A stretch of 64,000 nt of DNA from Orientallactaga sibirica (Eukaryota > Chordata > Mammalia > Rodentia > Dipodidae): the NCBI GenBank assembly GCA_036365145.1, contig JAEOAD010001943.1:1-64000 (forward strand). The letters are read 5' to 3'. This document shows, in pieces, positions 19,835-33,419 of this stretch; within the stretch, counting starts at the first letter, position 1; each line of letters opens with the position of its first letter. The notes under the pieces were generated by a model. That model was not told the origin of the DNA. It worked only from the letters and a program-made list of their open reading frames with translations, and did no database searches. Position numbers and translations under genes: made by a program.

Positions 19835-22800
19835 GGTTGAGTGCAGCAAGGTCAAACTTTCCTAGTTTGTGTAATCTAACAAGATGTACAAGTGAGTGGT
19901 TTCACGTCGTTTCTAAAGTGGTTTCTTTAGAAAACAAACATCTTCAGTTCGAACACTGTACTGGGAGAAATAAGTTAATTCGGTTCTAGGAATCAGTTTC
20001 CTTTCTACGAAGATGGTTGAGTTTAGCAAGTTCAAACTTTCCTTGTTAATGTAATCTAAAAAGATGGCCAAGTTAGCAGATTCAACTCAATTGTAAAGTA
20101 GTTTGTTGAGAAAATTAACATCTTCATTTCTGAACATTGTACTGTGTGAAACAAGCTCATTCGGTTCTAGGAATCACTTGCTTTCCTACAAAGAAGGTTG
20201 AGTGCAGCAAGTTCAAACTTTCCTTGTTTATGTATTCTAAAAAGATGCACAACTTAGTAGATTGGACTCATTTGTAAAGTAGTTTCTGTAGAAAACATAA
20301 TCTTCAGTACCGAACACTGTACTGTGTGAAAAGTTAATTCACTTGTAGGAATCAGTTTAATTTCTACGAAGATGATTGAGTGCAGCAAGTTCAAACTTTC
20401 CCCGTTAATGTAATCTAAAACGATGGAAAAGTTAGGATATTTGCCTCATTTGTAAAGTATTTTGTTGAGAAAACATACATCTTCATTGCCGAACATTGTA
20501 CTGTGTGAAATGACCTCTTACAGTTTTAGGAATCACTTGCTTTCCTCAAAAGAAGGTTGAGTGCAGCAAGTTCAAACTTTCCTTCTTAATGTAATCTGAA
20601 AAGATGCACAACTTAGTAGATTGGCCTCATTTCTGAAGTAGTTTCTTGAGAAAAGAAACATCTTCAGTACCGAACACGGTACTGTCTGAAATAAGTTAAT
20701 TCGCTTCTAGGAATCAGTTTAATTTCTACAAAGAAGGTTGAGTGAAGCAAGTTCATCCTTTCCTAGTTTGTGTAATCTAACAAGATGTACAAGTTAGTGC
20801 ATTCGCGTCATTTCTAAAGTAGTTTCTTTAGAAAAGAAAAATCTTCAGTACCGAACACTGTACTGTATGAAATAAGTTAATTCGCTTCTAGGAATCAGTT
20901 TAATTTCTAAGAAGACGGTTGAGTGCAACGAGTTCAAATTTCCTTGTTAATGTAATCTAAAAAGATGGCCAAGTTAGTAGATTCGCCTCATTTGTAAAGT
21001 TGTTTGTTGAGAAAACAAACATCTTCATTGTCAAACAATGTACTGTGTGAAATAAGCTCATTCGGTTCTAGGAATCACTTCCTTTCCTACAAAGAAGGTT
21101 AAGTGCAGCAAGTTCAAACTTTCATTGTTAATGTAATCTAAAAAGTTGCACAACATAGTAGATTTGCCTCAATTCTAAAGTAGTTTCTTTAGAAAAGAAA
21201 CATCTTCAGTACCGAACACTGTACTGTGTCAAATGTTAATTCACTTCTGGGATTCAGTTTAATTTCTATAATGAAGGTTGAGTGCAGCAAGTTCAAACTT
21301 TCCTTGTTAAAGTAATCTGAAAAAATGGCCAAGTTAGGAGATTCGCCTCATTTGTAAAGTAGTTTGTTGAGAAAATTAACATCTTCATTGCCAAACATTG
21401 TACTGTGTGAAATAAGCTCATTCGGTTCTAGGAATAACTTGCTTTTCTACAAAGAATGTTGAGTGCAGCAAGTTTAAACTTTCCTTGTTAATGTAACCTG
21501 AGAAGATGCACAACTTTGTAGATTGGCCTCATTTCTAATGTAGTTTGTATAGAAAACAAACATCTTCATTACCGAAAACTCTACTATGTCAAATGAGCTA
21601 GTTCGGTTCTAGGAAACACTTGCTTTCCTACGAAGAAGGTTGAGTGCAGCAAGTTCAAACGTTCCTAGTTTGTGTAATCTAACAAGATGTACAAGGTAGT
21701 GGATTCGCATCATTTCTAAAGTAGTTTCTTTAGAAAACAAACATCTTCAGTACCGAACACTATACTGTGTGAAATGAGTTAATTCGCTTCTAGGAATCAG
21801 TTTCCTTTCTACGAAGATGGTTTAGTGCAGCAAGTTCAAACTTTCCTTGTTAATGCAATCTAAAAGGTGGCCAAGTTAGTAGATTCATCTCCTTTGTAAT
21901 GTAGTTTGTTGAGAAAACAAACATCTTCATTGCCGAACATTGTACTGTGTGAAAAAAGCTAATTCATATCTAGAATTCAGTTCCTTTCCTACATAGACGG
22001 TTGAGTGCAGGAACTTCAAACATTCCTTGTCAATGTATTCTAAAAAGATGCACAACTTAGTGGATTCACCTCATTTCTAAAGTAATTTCTTTAGAAAAGA
22101 AACATCTTCAGTACCGAACACTGTATGGTGTGAAATAAGTTAATTCGGTTCTAGGATTCAGTTTAATTTCTACGAAGATGGTTGAGGGCAGCAAGTTCAA
22201 ACTTTCCTTGTTAATGTAATCTAAAAAGATGTCCAAGTTAGTCGATTCGACTCATTTCTAAAATAGTTTCTTTAGAAAACAAACCTTCATTGCCAAACAT
22301 TGTACTGTGTGAAATGAGCTAATTCGGTCCTAGGAATTAGTTTACTTTCTACGAAGATGGTTGAGTTTAGCAAGTTCAAACTTTCCTTGTTAATGTAATC
22401 TAAAAAGATGTCCGAGTTAGCAGATTTGCCTCATTGGTAATGTAGTTTGTTGAGAAAACAAACATCTTCATTGCCGAACATTGTATTGTGTGAGAAAAGC
22501 TCATTCGGTTCTAGAATTCAGTTGCTTTCCTACAAAGAGGGTTGAGTGCAGCAAGTTCAAACTTTCCTTGTTAATGTAATCTAAAAAGATGCACAATTTA
22601 GTAGATTGGCCTCATTTCTAAAGTAGTTTCTTTAGAAAAGAAACATCTTCAGTACCGAACACTGTACTGTGTGAAATAAGTTAATTCGCTTCTAGGAATC
22701 AGAATAATTTCTACGAAGAAGGTTGAGTGCAGCAAGTTCAAACTTTCCTAGGTTGTTTAATCTAAGAAGATGTACAAGTTAGTGGATTCGCGTCATTTCT

Positions 22801-25800
22801 AAAGTAGTTTCTTTAGAAAAGAAACATCTTCAGTACCGAACACTGTACTGTGTGAAATAAGTTAATACGCTTCTAGGAATCAGTTTAATTTCTACGAAGA
22901 TGGTTGAGTGCAGCAAGTTCAAACTTTCCTTGTTAATGTAATCTAATAACATGGCCAAGTTAGTAGATTCGCCTCATTTGTAAAGTAGTTTTTGGGAAAA
23001 CAAACATCTTCATTGCCAAACATTGTACTGTGTAAAATAAGCTCATTCGGTTCTAAGAATCAGTTGCTTTCCTACAAAGATGGTTGAGTGCAGCAAGTTC
23101 AAACTTTCCTTGTTAATGTAATCTGAAAAGATGCACAGCTTAGTAGATTGGCCTCATTTCTAAAGTAGTTTCTTTAGAAAAGAAACATCTTCAGTACTGA
23201 ACACTGTACTGTGTGAAATAAGTTAATTCGCTTCTAGGAATCAGTTTAATTTCTACGAAGAAGGTTGAGTGCAGCATGTTCAAACTTTCCTAGTTTGTTT
23301 AATCTAAAAAGATGTACAAGTTAGTGGATTCGCGTCATTTCTAAAGTAGTTTCTTTAGAAAAGAAACATCTTCAGTACCGAACACTGTGCTGTGTGAAAT
23401 AAGTTAATTCGCTTCTAGGAATTAGTTTAATTTCCACGACGATGGTTGAGAGCAGCAAGTTCAAACTTTCCTTGTTAATGTAATCTAAAAACATGGCCAA
23501 GGTAGTAGATTCGCCTCATTTGTAAAGTAGTTTTTTGGGAAAACAAACATCTTCATTGCCAAACATTGTACTGTGTAAAATAAGCTCATTCGGTTCTAGG
23601 AACCAGTTGCTTTCCTACAAAGATGGTTGAGTGCAGCAAGTTCAAACTTTCCTTGTTAATGTAATCTAAAAAGATGCACAACTTAGTAGATTGGCCTCAT
23701 TTCTAAAGTACATTGTTGAGAAAACAAACATCTTCATTACCGAACACTGGACTATGTGAAATGAGCTAGTTTGGTTCTCGGAATCACTTGCTTTCCTACG
23801 AAGAAGGTTGAGTGCAGAAAGTTCAAACTTTCATAGTTTGTGTAATCTAACAAGATGTACAAGTTAGTGGATTCTTGTCATTTCTATATTAGTTTCTTTA
23901 GAAAACAACCATCTTCATTACCGAACACTGTACTGTGTGAAATAAGTTAATTCGGTTTTAGGAATCACTTGCTTTCCTACGAAGGTTGAGTGCAGCAAGT
24001 TAAAACTTTCCTAGTTAATGTATTCTCAAAAGATGGCAAGGTTAGAAGATTTGCCTCATTTGTAAAGTGGCTTGTTGAGAAAACAAACATCTTCATAGCC
24101 GAACATTTTACTGTGTGAAAAAAGCTAATTCGGTTCTAGAATTGGTTGCTTTCCTACAAAGACGGTTGAGTGCAGAACGTTCAAACTTTCCTAGTTTTTG
24201 TAATGTAACAAGATTTAGAAGTTAGTGGATTCGCCTCATTTCTAAAGTAGTTTCTTTAGAAAAGAATCATCTTCAGTACCAAACACTGTACTGTGTGAAA
24301 TAAGTTAATTAGCTTCTAGGAATCAGTTCAATTTCTACGAAGACGGTTGAGTGCAGCAAGTTCAAACTTTCCTTGTTAATGTAATCTCAAAAGATGGCCA
24401 AGTTAGTAGATTCGCCTCATTTGTAAAGTAGTTTGTTGAGAATACAAACATCTTCATTGCCGAACATTGTACTGTGTGAAATAAGCTCATTCAGTTCTAG
24501 GAATCACTTGCTTTCCTACAAAGAAGGTTGAGTGCAGCAAGTTCAAACTTTCCTTTTTAATGTAATCTGAAAAGATGCCCAACTTAGTAGATTGGCCTCA
24601 TTTCTAAAGCAGTTTGTTTAGAAAACAAACATCTTCATTAACGAACACTGTACTGTGTGAAATGAGCTAGTTCGGTTCTAGGAATCACTTGCTTTCCTAC
24701 GAAGAGGGTTGAGTGCAGCAAGTTCCAACTTTCCTACTTTGTGTTTTCTAACAAGATGTACAAGTGAGTGGATTCGCGTCGTTTCTAAAGTGGTTCCTTT
24801 AGAAAACAAACATCTTCAGTACTGAACAATGTACTGTGTGAAATAAGTTAATTCGGTTCTAGGAATCAGTTTCCTTTCCACGAAGATGTTTACTTGCAGC
24901 AAGTTCAAACTTTCCTTGTTAATGTAATCTCAAAAAATGGCCAAGTTAAAAGATTTACCTCATTTGTAAAGTAGTTTGTTGAGAAAATTAACATCTTCAT
25001 TTCCGAACATTGTACTGTGTGAAATAAGGTCCTTCGGTTCTAGGAATCACTTGCTTTCCTACAAAGAAGGTTGAGTGCAGCAAGTTCAAAATTTCCTTGT
25101 TAATGTAATCTAAAAAGATGCACAACTTAGTAAATTGGCCTCATTTCTAAAGTAGTTTCTTTAGAAAAGAAACATCTTAGTACCGAACACTGTACTGTGT
25201 GAAATGTTAATTCGCTTCTAGGAATCAGTTTAATTTCTACGAAGATGGTTGAGTGCAGCAAGTTCAAACTTTCCTTGTTAAAGTAATCTAAAAAGATGGC
25301 CAAGTTAGGAGATTTGCCTCATTTGTTAAGTACTTTGTTGAGAAAACAAACATCTTCATTGCTGAACATTGTACTGTGTGAAATAAGTTCATTCGGTTCT
25401 AGGAATCACTTGCTTTCCTACAAAGAAGGTTGAGTGCAGCAAGTTCAAACTTTCCTTGTTAACGTAATCTGAAAAGATGCACAACTTAGTAGATTGACCT
25501 CATTTCTAAAGTAGTTTCTTTAGAAAAGAAACGTCTTCAGTACCGAAAAATGTACTGTGTGAAATAAGTTAATATGCTTCTACGAATCAGTTTAATTTCT
25601 ACGAAGAAGGTTGAGTGCAGCAAGTTCAAACATTTCTAGTTTGGGAAATCTAACAAGATGTACAAGTTAGTGGATTCGCCTCATTTCTAAAGTAGTTTCT
25701 TTAGAAAGGAAACATCTTCAGTACCGAACACTGTACTCTATGAAATAAGTTAATTAGTTTCTAGGAATCATTTTAATTTCTACAAAGACGGTTGAGAGCA

Positions 25801-26513
25801 GCAAGTTCAAACTTTCCTTGTTAATGTAATCTAAAAAGATGGCCAAGTTAGTAGATTCGCCTCATTTGTAAAGTAGTTTGTTGAGAATACAAACATCTTC
25901 ATTTCCGAACATTGTACTGTGTGAAATAAGCTCATTCGGTTCTAGGAATCAGTTGCTTTCCTACAAAGAAGGTAGAGTGCAGCAAGTTCAATGTTTCCTT
26001 GTTAATGTAATCTGAAAAGATGCACAACTTAGTAGATTGGCCTCATTTCTAAAGTAGTTTGTTTAGAAAACAAACATCTTCATTACCGAATACTGTACTA
26101 TGTGAAATAGGCTAGTTCGGTTCTAGGAATCACTTGCATGCCTACAAAGATGGTTGAGTGCAGCAAGTTCAAACTTTCCTTGTTAATGTAATCTGAAAAG
26201 ATGCATAACTTAGTAGATTGGCCTCATTTCTAAAGTAGTTTGTTTACAAAAGAAACATCTTCAGTACCGAACACTGTACTGTGTGAAATCAGTTAATTCG
26301 GTTCTAGGAATCAGTTTCCTTTCAACGAACATGGTTGAGTTTAGCAAGTTTAAACTTTGCTTGTTAATGTAATCTAACAAGATGTACAAGTTAGTGGATT
26401 CGTGTCATTTCTAAAGTAATTTCATTAGAAAAGAAACATTTTCAGTATCGAACACTGTACTGTGTGAAATAAGTTAATTCGCTTCTAGGAATCAGTTTAA
26501 TTTCTACAAAGAC
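19835..26513 (+). repeat. Diverse satellite subarray
   Basis: About 37 monomers of 178-181 bp, with strong point divergence between neighbours and no long duplicate that I recognise. Subtypes run mainly beta-alpha-gamma. There is a delta-epsilon-alpha' cassette at about 22180-22720. A 3-bp deletion at about 23982 gives CTACGAAGGTTGAG. I see no gene, insertion or orientation change. The sequence looks older and less homogenised than its flanks. Confidence 0.88.
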
Positions 26514-28168
26514 GGTTGAGTGCAGCAAGTTCAATCTTTCCTTGTTAATGTAATCTAAGAAGACGCACAATTTAGTAGATTGGCCTCATTTCTAAAGTAG
26601 TTTCTTTAGTAAAGAAACATCTTCAGTACCGAACACTGTACTGTGTGAAATAAGTTAATTCGCTTCTAGGAATCAGTTTAATTTCTACGAAGAAGGTTGA
26701 GTGCAGCAAGTTCAAACTTTCCTAGTTTGTGTAATCTGACAAGATGTACAAGTTAGTGGATTCGCCTCATTTCTAAGGTAGTTTCTTTAGAAAAGAAACA
26801 TCTTTAGTACGAAACACTGTACTGTGTGAAATAAGTTAATTCGCTTCTAGGAATGAGTTTAATTTCTACGAAGATGGTTGAGCAAGCCTCAGTGCACTGA
26901 AGTGCAGCAAGTTCAAACTTTCCTTGTTAATGTAATCTAAAAAGATTGCCAAGTCAGTAGATTCGCCTCATTTGTAAAATAGTTTGTTTAGAAAAACAAA
27001 CATTTTCATTACTGGGCACACTGTACTATGTGAAGTGAGCTAGTTCGGTTCTAGGAATCACTTGCTTTCCTACGAAGAAGGTTGAGTGCAGCAAGTTCAA
27101 ACATTCCCAATTTGTGTAATCTAAGAAGATGTACAACTTAGTGGATTCGTGTCATTGCTAACGTGGTTCCTTTAGAAAACAAACATCTTCAGTACTGAAC
27201 ACTGTACTGTGTGAAATAAGTTAATTCGGTTCTAGGAATCAGTTTCATTTCCACGAAGATGTTTGAGGGCAGCAACTTCATACTTTCCTTGTTAATGTAA
27301 TCTAAAAAGATGGCCAACTTAGCAGATTCACCTCATTTGTAAAGTAGTTTGTTGAGAAAATTAACATCTTCATTGCTGAACATTGTACTGTGTGAAATAA
27401 GCTCATTCATTCGATTCTAGGAATCAGTTGCTTTCCTAGAAAGAAGGTTGAGTGCAGCAAGTTCAAACTTTCCTTGTTAATGTAATCTAAAAAGATTCAC
27501 AAGTTAGTAGATTGGCCTCATTCCTAAAGTAGTTTGTTTAGAAAACAAACATCTTCATTAGGGAACACTGTACTATGTGAAATAATCTAGTTCGTTTCTC
27601 GGAATCACTTGCTTTCCTATGAAGAAGGTAGAGTGCAGCAAGTTCAAACTTTCCTAGTTTGTGTAATCTAACAAGATGTGCAAGTTAGTGGATTCGCGTC
27701 ATTTCTAAATTAGTTTCTTTAGAAAACGAACATCTTCAGTATTCTAACACTGTACTGTGTGAAATAAGTTAAATTGGTTCTCGGAATCAGTTTCTTTTCT
27801 TCAAGATGGTTGAGTTTAGCAAGTTCAAACTTTCCTTGTTAATGTAATCTGAAAAGATGTCCAAGTTAGTAGACTGGCATCATTTCTAAAGTAGTTTCTT
27901 TAGAAAACAAACCTTCTTTTTCTGAACATTGTACCTTGTGAAAAAAGCTAATTCGGATCTAGAATTCATTTGCTTTCTTACAAAGACGGTTGAGTGCAGC
28001 AAGTTCAAACATTCCTTGTTAATGTATTCTAAAAAGATGCACAACTTAGTGGATTCGCCTCATTTCTAAATTAATTTCTTTAGAAAAGAAACATCTTCAG
28101 TACCGAACACTGTATTGTGTGAAATAAGTTAATTCGCTTCTAGGAATCAGTTTAATTTCTACAAAGAC
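26514..28168 (+). repeat. Nine-monomer segment, copy 1 of a tandem duplication
   Basis: Anchors 26514, 26695, 26876, 27080, 27261, 27446, 27627, 27808 and 27988 pair with 28169, 28350, 28544, 28725, 28906, 29087, 29268, 29449 and 29629. Shared rare words: TCAATCTTTCC with GAAGACGCACAATTTAG, TTTAGTAAAGAAAC, ACATTCCCAATTTG, GTTTGAGGGCAGCAAC, CATTAGGGAACAC, GTTCTCGGAATC, AACCTTCTTTT, and GTACCTTGTGAAAAA. This copy carries private indels: a 20-bp insertion, a 4-bp repeat giving CTCATTCATTCG, and GTATTCTAACAC for GTACCGAACAC. Confidence 0.92.
26883..26902 (+). other. 20-bp non-satellite insertion with a perfect 12-bp palindrome
   Basis: Between GGTTGAG and TGCAGCAAG there are 20 extra bases absent from the duplicate monomer at 28544 and from every other monomer I read. 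They contain TCAGTGCACTGA (26889-26900), which equals its own reverse complement. Together with small indels nearby, the host unit is stretched to 204 bp. The origin is unknown; a transposon footprint, filler DNA at a repair junction, or a sequencing or assembly error are all possible. Confidence 0.85.
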
Positions 28169-29809
28169 GGTTGAGTGCAGCAAGTTCAATCTTTCCTTGT
28201 TAATGTAATCTAAGAAGACGCACAATTTAGTAGATTGGCCTCATTTCTAAAGTAGTTTCTTTAGTAAAGAAACATCTTCAGTACCGAACACTGTACTGTG
28301 TGAAATAAGTTAATTCGCTTCTAGGAATCAGTTTAATTTCTACGAAGAAGGTTGAGTGCAGCAAGTTCAAACTTTCCTAGTTTGTGTAATCTGACAAGAT
28401 GGACCATACAGTACAAGTTAGTGGATTCGCCTCATTTCTAAGGTAGTTTCTTTTAGAAAAGAAACATCTTTAGTAGTTGAAACACTGTACTGTGTGAAAT
28501 AAGTTAATTCGCTTCTAGGAATGAGTTTAATTTCTACGAAGATGGTTGAGTGCAGCAAGTTCAAACTTTCCTTGTTAATGTAATCTAAAAAGATTGCCAA
28601 GTCAGTAGATTCGCCTCATTTGTAAAATAGTTTGTTTAGAAAACAAACATTTTCATTACCGCACACTGTACTATGTGAAGTGAGCTAGTTCGGTTCTAGG
28701 AATCACTTGCTTTCCTACGAAGAAGGTTGAGTGCAGCAAGTTCAAACATTCCCAATTTGTGTAATCTAAGAAGATGTACAACTTAGTGGATTCGTGTCAT
28801 TGCTAACGTGGTTCCTTTAGAAAACAAACATCTTCAGTACTGAACACTGTACTGTGTGAAATAAGTTAATTCGGTTCTAGGAATCAGTTTCATTTCCACG
28901 AAGATGTTTGAGGGCAGCAACTTCATACTTTCCTTGTTAATGTAATCTAAAAAGATGGCCAACTTAGCAGATTCACCTCATTTGTAAAGTAGTTTGTTGA
29001 GAAAATTAACATCTTCATTGCTGAACATTGTACTGTGTGAAATAAGCTCATTCGATTCTAGGAATCAGTTGCTTTCCTAGAAAGAAGGTTGAGTGCAGCA
29101 AGTTCAAACTTTCCTTGTTAATGTAATCTAAAAAGATTCACAAGTTAGTAGATTGGCCTCATTCCTAAAGTAGTTTGTTTAGAAAACAAACATCTTCATT
29201 AGGGAACACTGTACTATGTGAAATAATCTAGTTCGGTTCTCGGAATCACTTGCTTTCCTATGAAGAAGGTAGAGTGCAGCAAGTTCAAACTTTCCTAGTT
29301 TGTGTAATCTAACAAGATGTGCAAGTTAGTGGATTCGCGTCATTTCTAAATTAGTTTCTTTAGAAAACGAACATCTTCAGTACCGAACACTGTACTGTGT
29401 GAAATAAGTTAAATTGGTTCTCGGAATCAGTTTCTTTTCTTCGAAGATGGTTGAGTTTAGCAAGTTCAAACTTTCCTTGTTAATGTAATCTGAAAAGATG
29501 TCCAAGTTAGTAGACTGGCATCATTTCTAAAGTAGTTTCTTTAGAAAACAAACCTTCTTTTCTGAACATTGTACCTTGTGAAAAAAAGCTAATTCGGATC
29601 TAGAATTCATTTGCTTTCTTACAAAGACGGTTGAGTGCAGCAAGTTCAAACATTCCTTGTTAATGTATTCTAAAAAGATGCACAACTTAGTGGATTCGCC
29701 TCATTTCTAAATTAATTTCTTTAGAAAAGAAACATCTTCAGTACCGAACACTGTACTGTGTGAAATAAGTTAATTCGCTTCTAGGAATCAGTTTAATTTC
29801 TACGAAGAT
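28169..29809 (+). repeat. Nine-monomer segment, copy 2 of the tandem duplication
   Basis: This is the second copy of the 26514-28168 segment, directly adjacent, with a 1641-bp offset over its right two thirds. The two copies look nearly identical outside the indels. The high similarity of nine consecutive, mutually different monomers shows that the whole segment duplicated as a unit. The reverse-strand opening at 28418-28600 is repeat-derived. Confidence 0.92.
28350..28543 (+). repeat. 194-bp monomer with 10-bp insertion
   Basis: GATGTACAAG of the duplicate (near 26745) reads GAT-GGACCATACA-GTACAAG here, with the insert at 28401-28410 (placement ambiguous by one base). Small additions follow: TTTCTTTTAG, and AGTAGTTGAAAC for AGTACGAAAC. 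These are private to this copy. Confidence 0.85.
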
Positions 29810-32800
29810 GGTTGAGTGCAGCAAGTTAAAACTTTTCTTGTTAATGTAATCTAAAAAGATGGCCAAGTTAGAAGATTCGCCTCATTTGTAAAGTAGTTTG
29901 TTGAGAAAACAAACATCTTCATTGCCGAACATTGTACTGTGTGAAAAAAGCTCATTCGGTTCTAGAATTCAGTTGCTTTCCTACAAAGACGGTTGAGTGC
30001 AGCAAGTTCAAACTTTCCTTGTTAATGTAATCTAAAAATATTCACAACTTAGTAGATTGGCCTCATTTCTAAATTAATTTCTTTAGAAAAGAAACATCTT
30101 CAGTACCGAACACTGTATTGTGTGAAATAAGTTAATTCGCTTCTAGGAATCAGTTTAATTTCTACGAAGATGGTTGAGTGCAGCAAGTTCAAACTTTCCT
30201 TGTTAATATAATCTAAAAAGATGGCCAAGTTAGAAGATTTGCCTCATTTGTAAAGTACTTTGTTGAGAAAACAAACATCTTCATTGCCGAACATTGTACT
30301 GTGTGAAAAAAGCTAATTTAGTTCTAGAAATCAGTTGCTTTCCTACAAAGACGGTTAAGTGCAGCAAGTTCAAACATTCCTTCTTAATGTAATGTAAAAT
30401 GATGCACAACGTAGTAGATTGGCCTCATTTCTAAAGTAGTTTCTTTATACAGAAACATCTTCAGTACCAAACAATGTACTTTGTGAAATAAGTTAATTCG
30501 CTTCTAGGAATCACTTGCATTCCTACGAAGAAGGTTGAGTGCAGCTTGTTCAAACTTTCCTAGTTTGTGTAATCTAACAAGATATACAAGTTAGTGCATT
30601 CGCCCCTTTCTAAATTAGTTTTTTTAGAAAAGAAACATCTTCATTACCGAACACAGTACTATGTGAAATAAGCTAGTTCCGCTCTAGGAATCACTTTCTT
30701 TCCTAAGAAGAAGGGTGAGTGCAGCAAGTTCAAACTTTCCTAGTTTGTGTAATCTAACAAGATATACAAGTTATTGGTTTCGCGTTGTTTCTAAAGTGGT
30801 TTCTTTAGAAAACAAACATCTTCAGTACTGAGAACTTTACTGTGTGAAATAAGTTAATTCGGTTTTAGGAATCAGTTTCCTTTCTACGAAGATGGTTGAG
30901 TGCAGCAAGTTCACACTTTCCTTGTTAATGTAATCTAAAAAGATGGCCAAGTTAGCAGACTCACCTCATTTGTAAGGTAGTTTATTGAGAAAATTAACAT
31001 CTTTATTGCCGAACATTGTACTGTGTGAAATAAGCTCATTCGGTTCTAGGAATCACTGGCTTTCCTACAAAGAAGGTTGAGTGCAGCAAGTTCAAACTTT
31101 CCTTGTTAATGTTATCTAAAAAGATGCACAACTTAGTAGATTGGCCTCATTTCTAAAGCAGTTTGTTTAGAAAACAAACATCTTCATTACCGAACACTGT
31201 ACTATGTGAAATAACCTAGTTCCGTTCTAGGAATCACTTGCTTTCCTACGAAGAAGGTTGAGTGCAGCAAGTTCAAACTTTCCTAGTTTGTGTAATCTAA
31301 CAAGATGTACAAGTTAGTGGATTCACGTCATGTCTAAAGTAGTTTCTTTACAAAACAAACATCTTCAGTACCGAACACTGTACTGTGTGAAATAAGTTAA
31401 TTCGTGTCTAGGAATCAGTTTCCTTTCTACGAAGATGGTTGAGTTTAGCAAGTTCAAACTTTCCTTGTTAATGTAATCTAAAAAGATGTCCAAGTTAGTA
31501 GATTGGCCTCATTTCTAATGTAGTTTCTTTAGAAAACAAACCTTCATTGCCAAACTTTGTACTGTGTGAAATGAGCTAATTCGGTTCTAGGAATCAGTTT
31601 ACTTTCTACGAAGATAGTTGAGTTTAGCAAGTTCAAACTTTCCTTGTTAATGTGATCTAAAAAGATGTGCAAGTTAGTAGATTTGCCGCATTAGTAAAGT
31701 AGTTTGTTGAGAAAACAAACATCTTCATTGCCGAATATTGTACTGTGTGAAAAAAGCTAATTTAGGTCTAGAATTCAGTTGCTTTCCTAGAAAGAAGTTT
31801 GACTCCAGCCAGTTCAAGCTTTCCTTGTTAATGTAATGTAACAAGATGCACAACGTAGTAGATTGGCCTCATTTCTAAAGTAGTTTCTTTAGAAAAGAAA
31901 CATCTTCAGTACCGAACACTACTGTGTGAAATAAGTTAATTCGCTTCTAGGAATCAGTTTAATTTCTACGAAGAAGGTTGAGTGCAGTAAGGTCAAACTT
32001 TCCTTGTTAATGTAATCTAAAAGGTGGCCAAGTTAGAAGATTTGCCTGATTTGTAAAGTACTTTGTTGAGAAAACAAACATCTTCATTGCCGAACATTGT
32101 ACTGTGTGAAATAAGCTCATTCGGTATTAGGAATCACTTGCTGTCCTACAAAGAAGGTTGAGTGCAGGAAGTTCAAACTTTCCTTGTTAATGTAATCTAA
32201 AAAGAAGCACAACTTAGTTGATTGGCCTCATTTCTAAAGTAGTTTCTTTAGAAAAGAAACATCTTCAGTACCGAAAACTGTACTGTGTGAAATAAGTTAA
32301 TTCGCTTCTAGGAATCAGTTTAATTTCTACGAAGAAGGTTGAGTGCAGCAAGTTCCAACTTTCCTTGTTAATATAATCTAAGAAGATGTCCAAGTTAGTA
32401 GATTTGCCTCATTGGTAATATTTTGTTGAGAAAACAAACATCTACATTACGGAACACTGTACTATGTGAAATGAGCTCGTTCGGTTCTAGGAAACACTTG
32501 CTTTCCTACGAAGAAGGTTGTGTGCAGCAAGTTCAAACTTTCCTAGTTTGTGTATCTAACAAAATGTACAAGTTAGTGGTTTCGCATCGTTTCTAAAGTG
32601 GTTTCTTTGGAAAACAAACATCTTCAGTACTGAATACTGTATTGTGTGAAATAAGTGAATTCGCTTCTAGGAATCAGTTTCCATTCTACGAAGATGGTTG
32701 AGTGCAGCAAGTTCAAACTTTCCTTGTTAATGTAACCTAAAAAGATGGCCAAGTTAGTAGATTCGCCTCATTTGTAAAGTACTTTGTTGAGAAAACAAAC

Positions 32801-33419
32801 ATCTTCATTGCCGAACATTGTACTGTGTGAAATAAGCTCATTCGGTTCTAGGAATCAGTTGTTTTCCTACAAATAAGGTTGAGTGTAGCAACTTCAAACT
32901 TTCCTTGTTAATGTAATCTAAAAAGATGCACAACTTAGTAGATAGGCCTCATTTCTAAAGTAGTTTGTTTAGAAAACAAACATCTTCATTACCGAACACT
33001 GTACTATGTGAAATAAGCTTGTTCGGTTCTAGGAATCACTTGGTTTCCTACGAAGAAGGTTGAGTGCAGCAAATTCAAACTTTCCTAGTTTGTGTAATCT
33101 AACAAGATGTACATGTTAGTGCATTGGCCTGATTTGTAAAGTAGTTTCTTTAGAAAAGAAACATCTTCCGTACCGAACACTGTATTGTGTGAAATAAGTG
33201 AATTCGCTTCTAGGAATCAGTTTAATTTCTATGAAGAAGGTTGAGTGCCGCAAGTTCAAACTTTCCTTGTTAATGTAATCTAAAAAGTTGGCCAAGTTAG
33301 TAGATTCGCCTCATTTGTAACGTAGTTTGTTGAGAAAACAAACATCTTCATTGCCGAACACTGTACTATGTGAAATGAGCTAGTTCGATTCTAGGAATCA
33401 CTTGCTTTCCTACGAAGAA
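29810..33419 (+). repeat. Diverse satellite subarray
   Basis: Twenty monomers of 178-181 bp, mixed alpha, beta and gamma, with a delta-epsilon-alpha' cassette at about 31437-31975. The last unit (33239-33419) looks chimeric: a beta body with the rare TTTGTAACGTAG word is joined to a CTGTACTATGTG...AGCTAGTTCGATT tail that in the copies at 37.4-37.75 and 41.4-41.73 kb belongs to the following monomer. No gene is seen. Confidence 0.85.

Noticed and set aside
27569..27576. Telomere-like TTAGGGA at CATTAGGGAACAC (again near 29209)
   Set aside because: A single short match produced by a substitution in CATTACCGAACAC and copied by the nine-monomer duplication. There is no tandem telomeric run.
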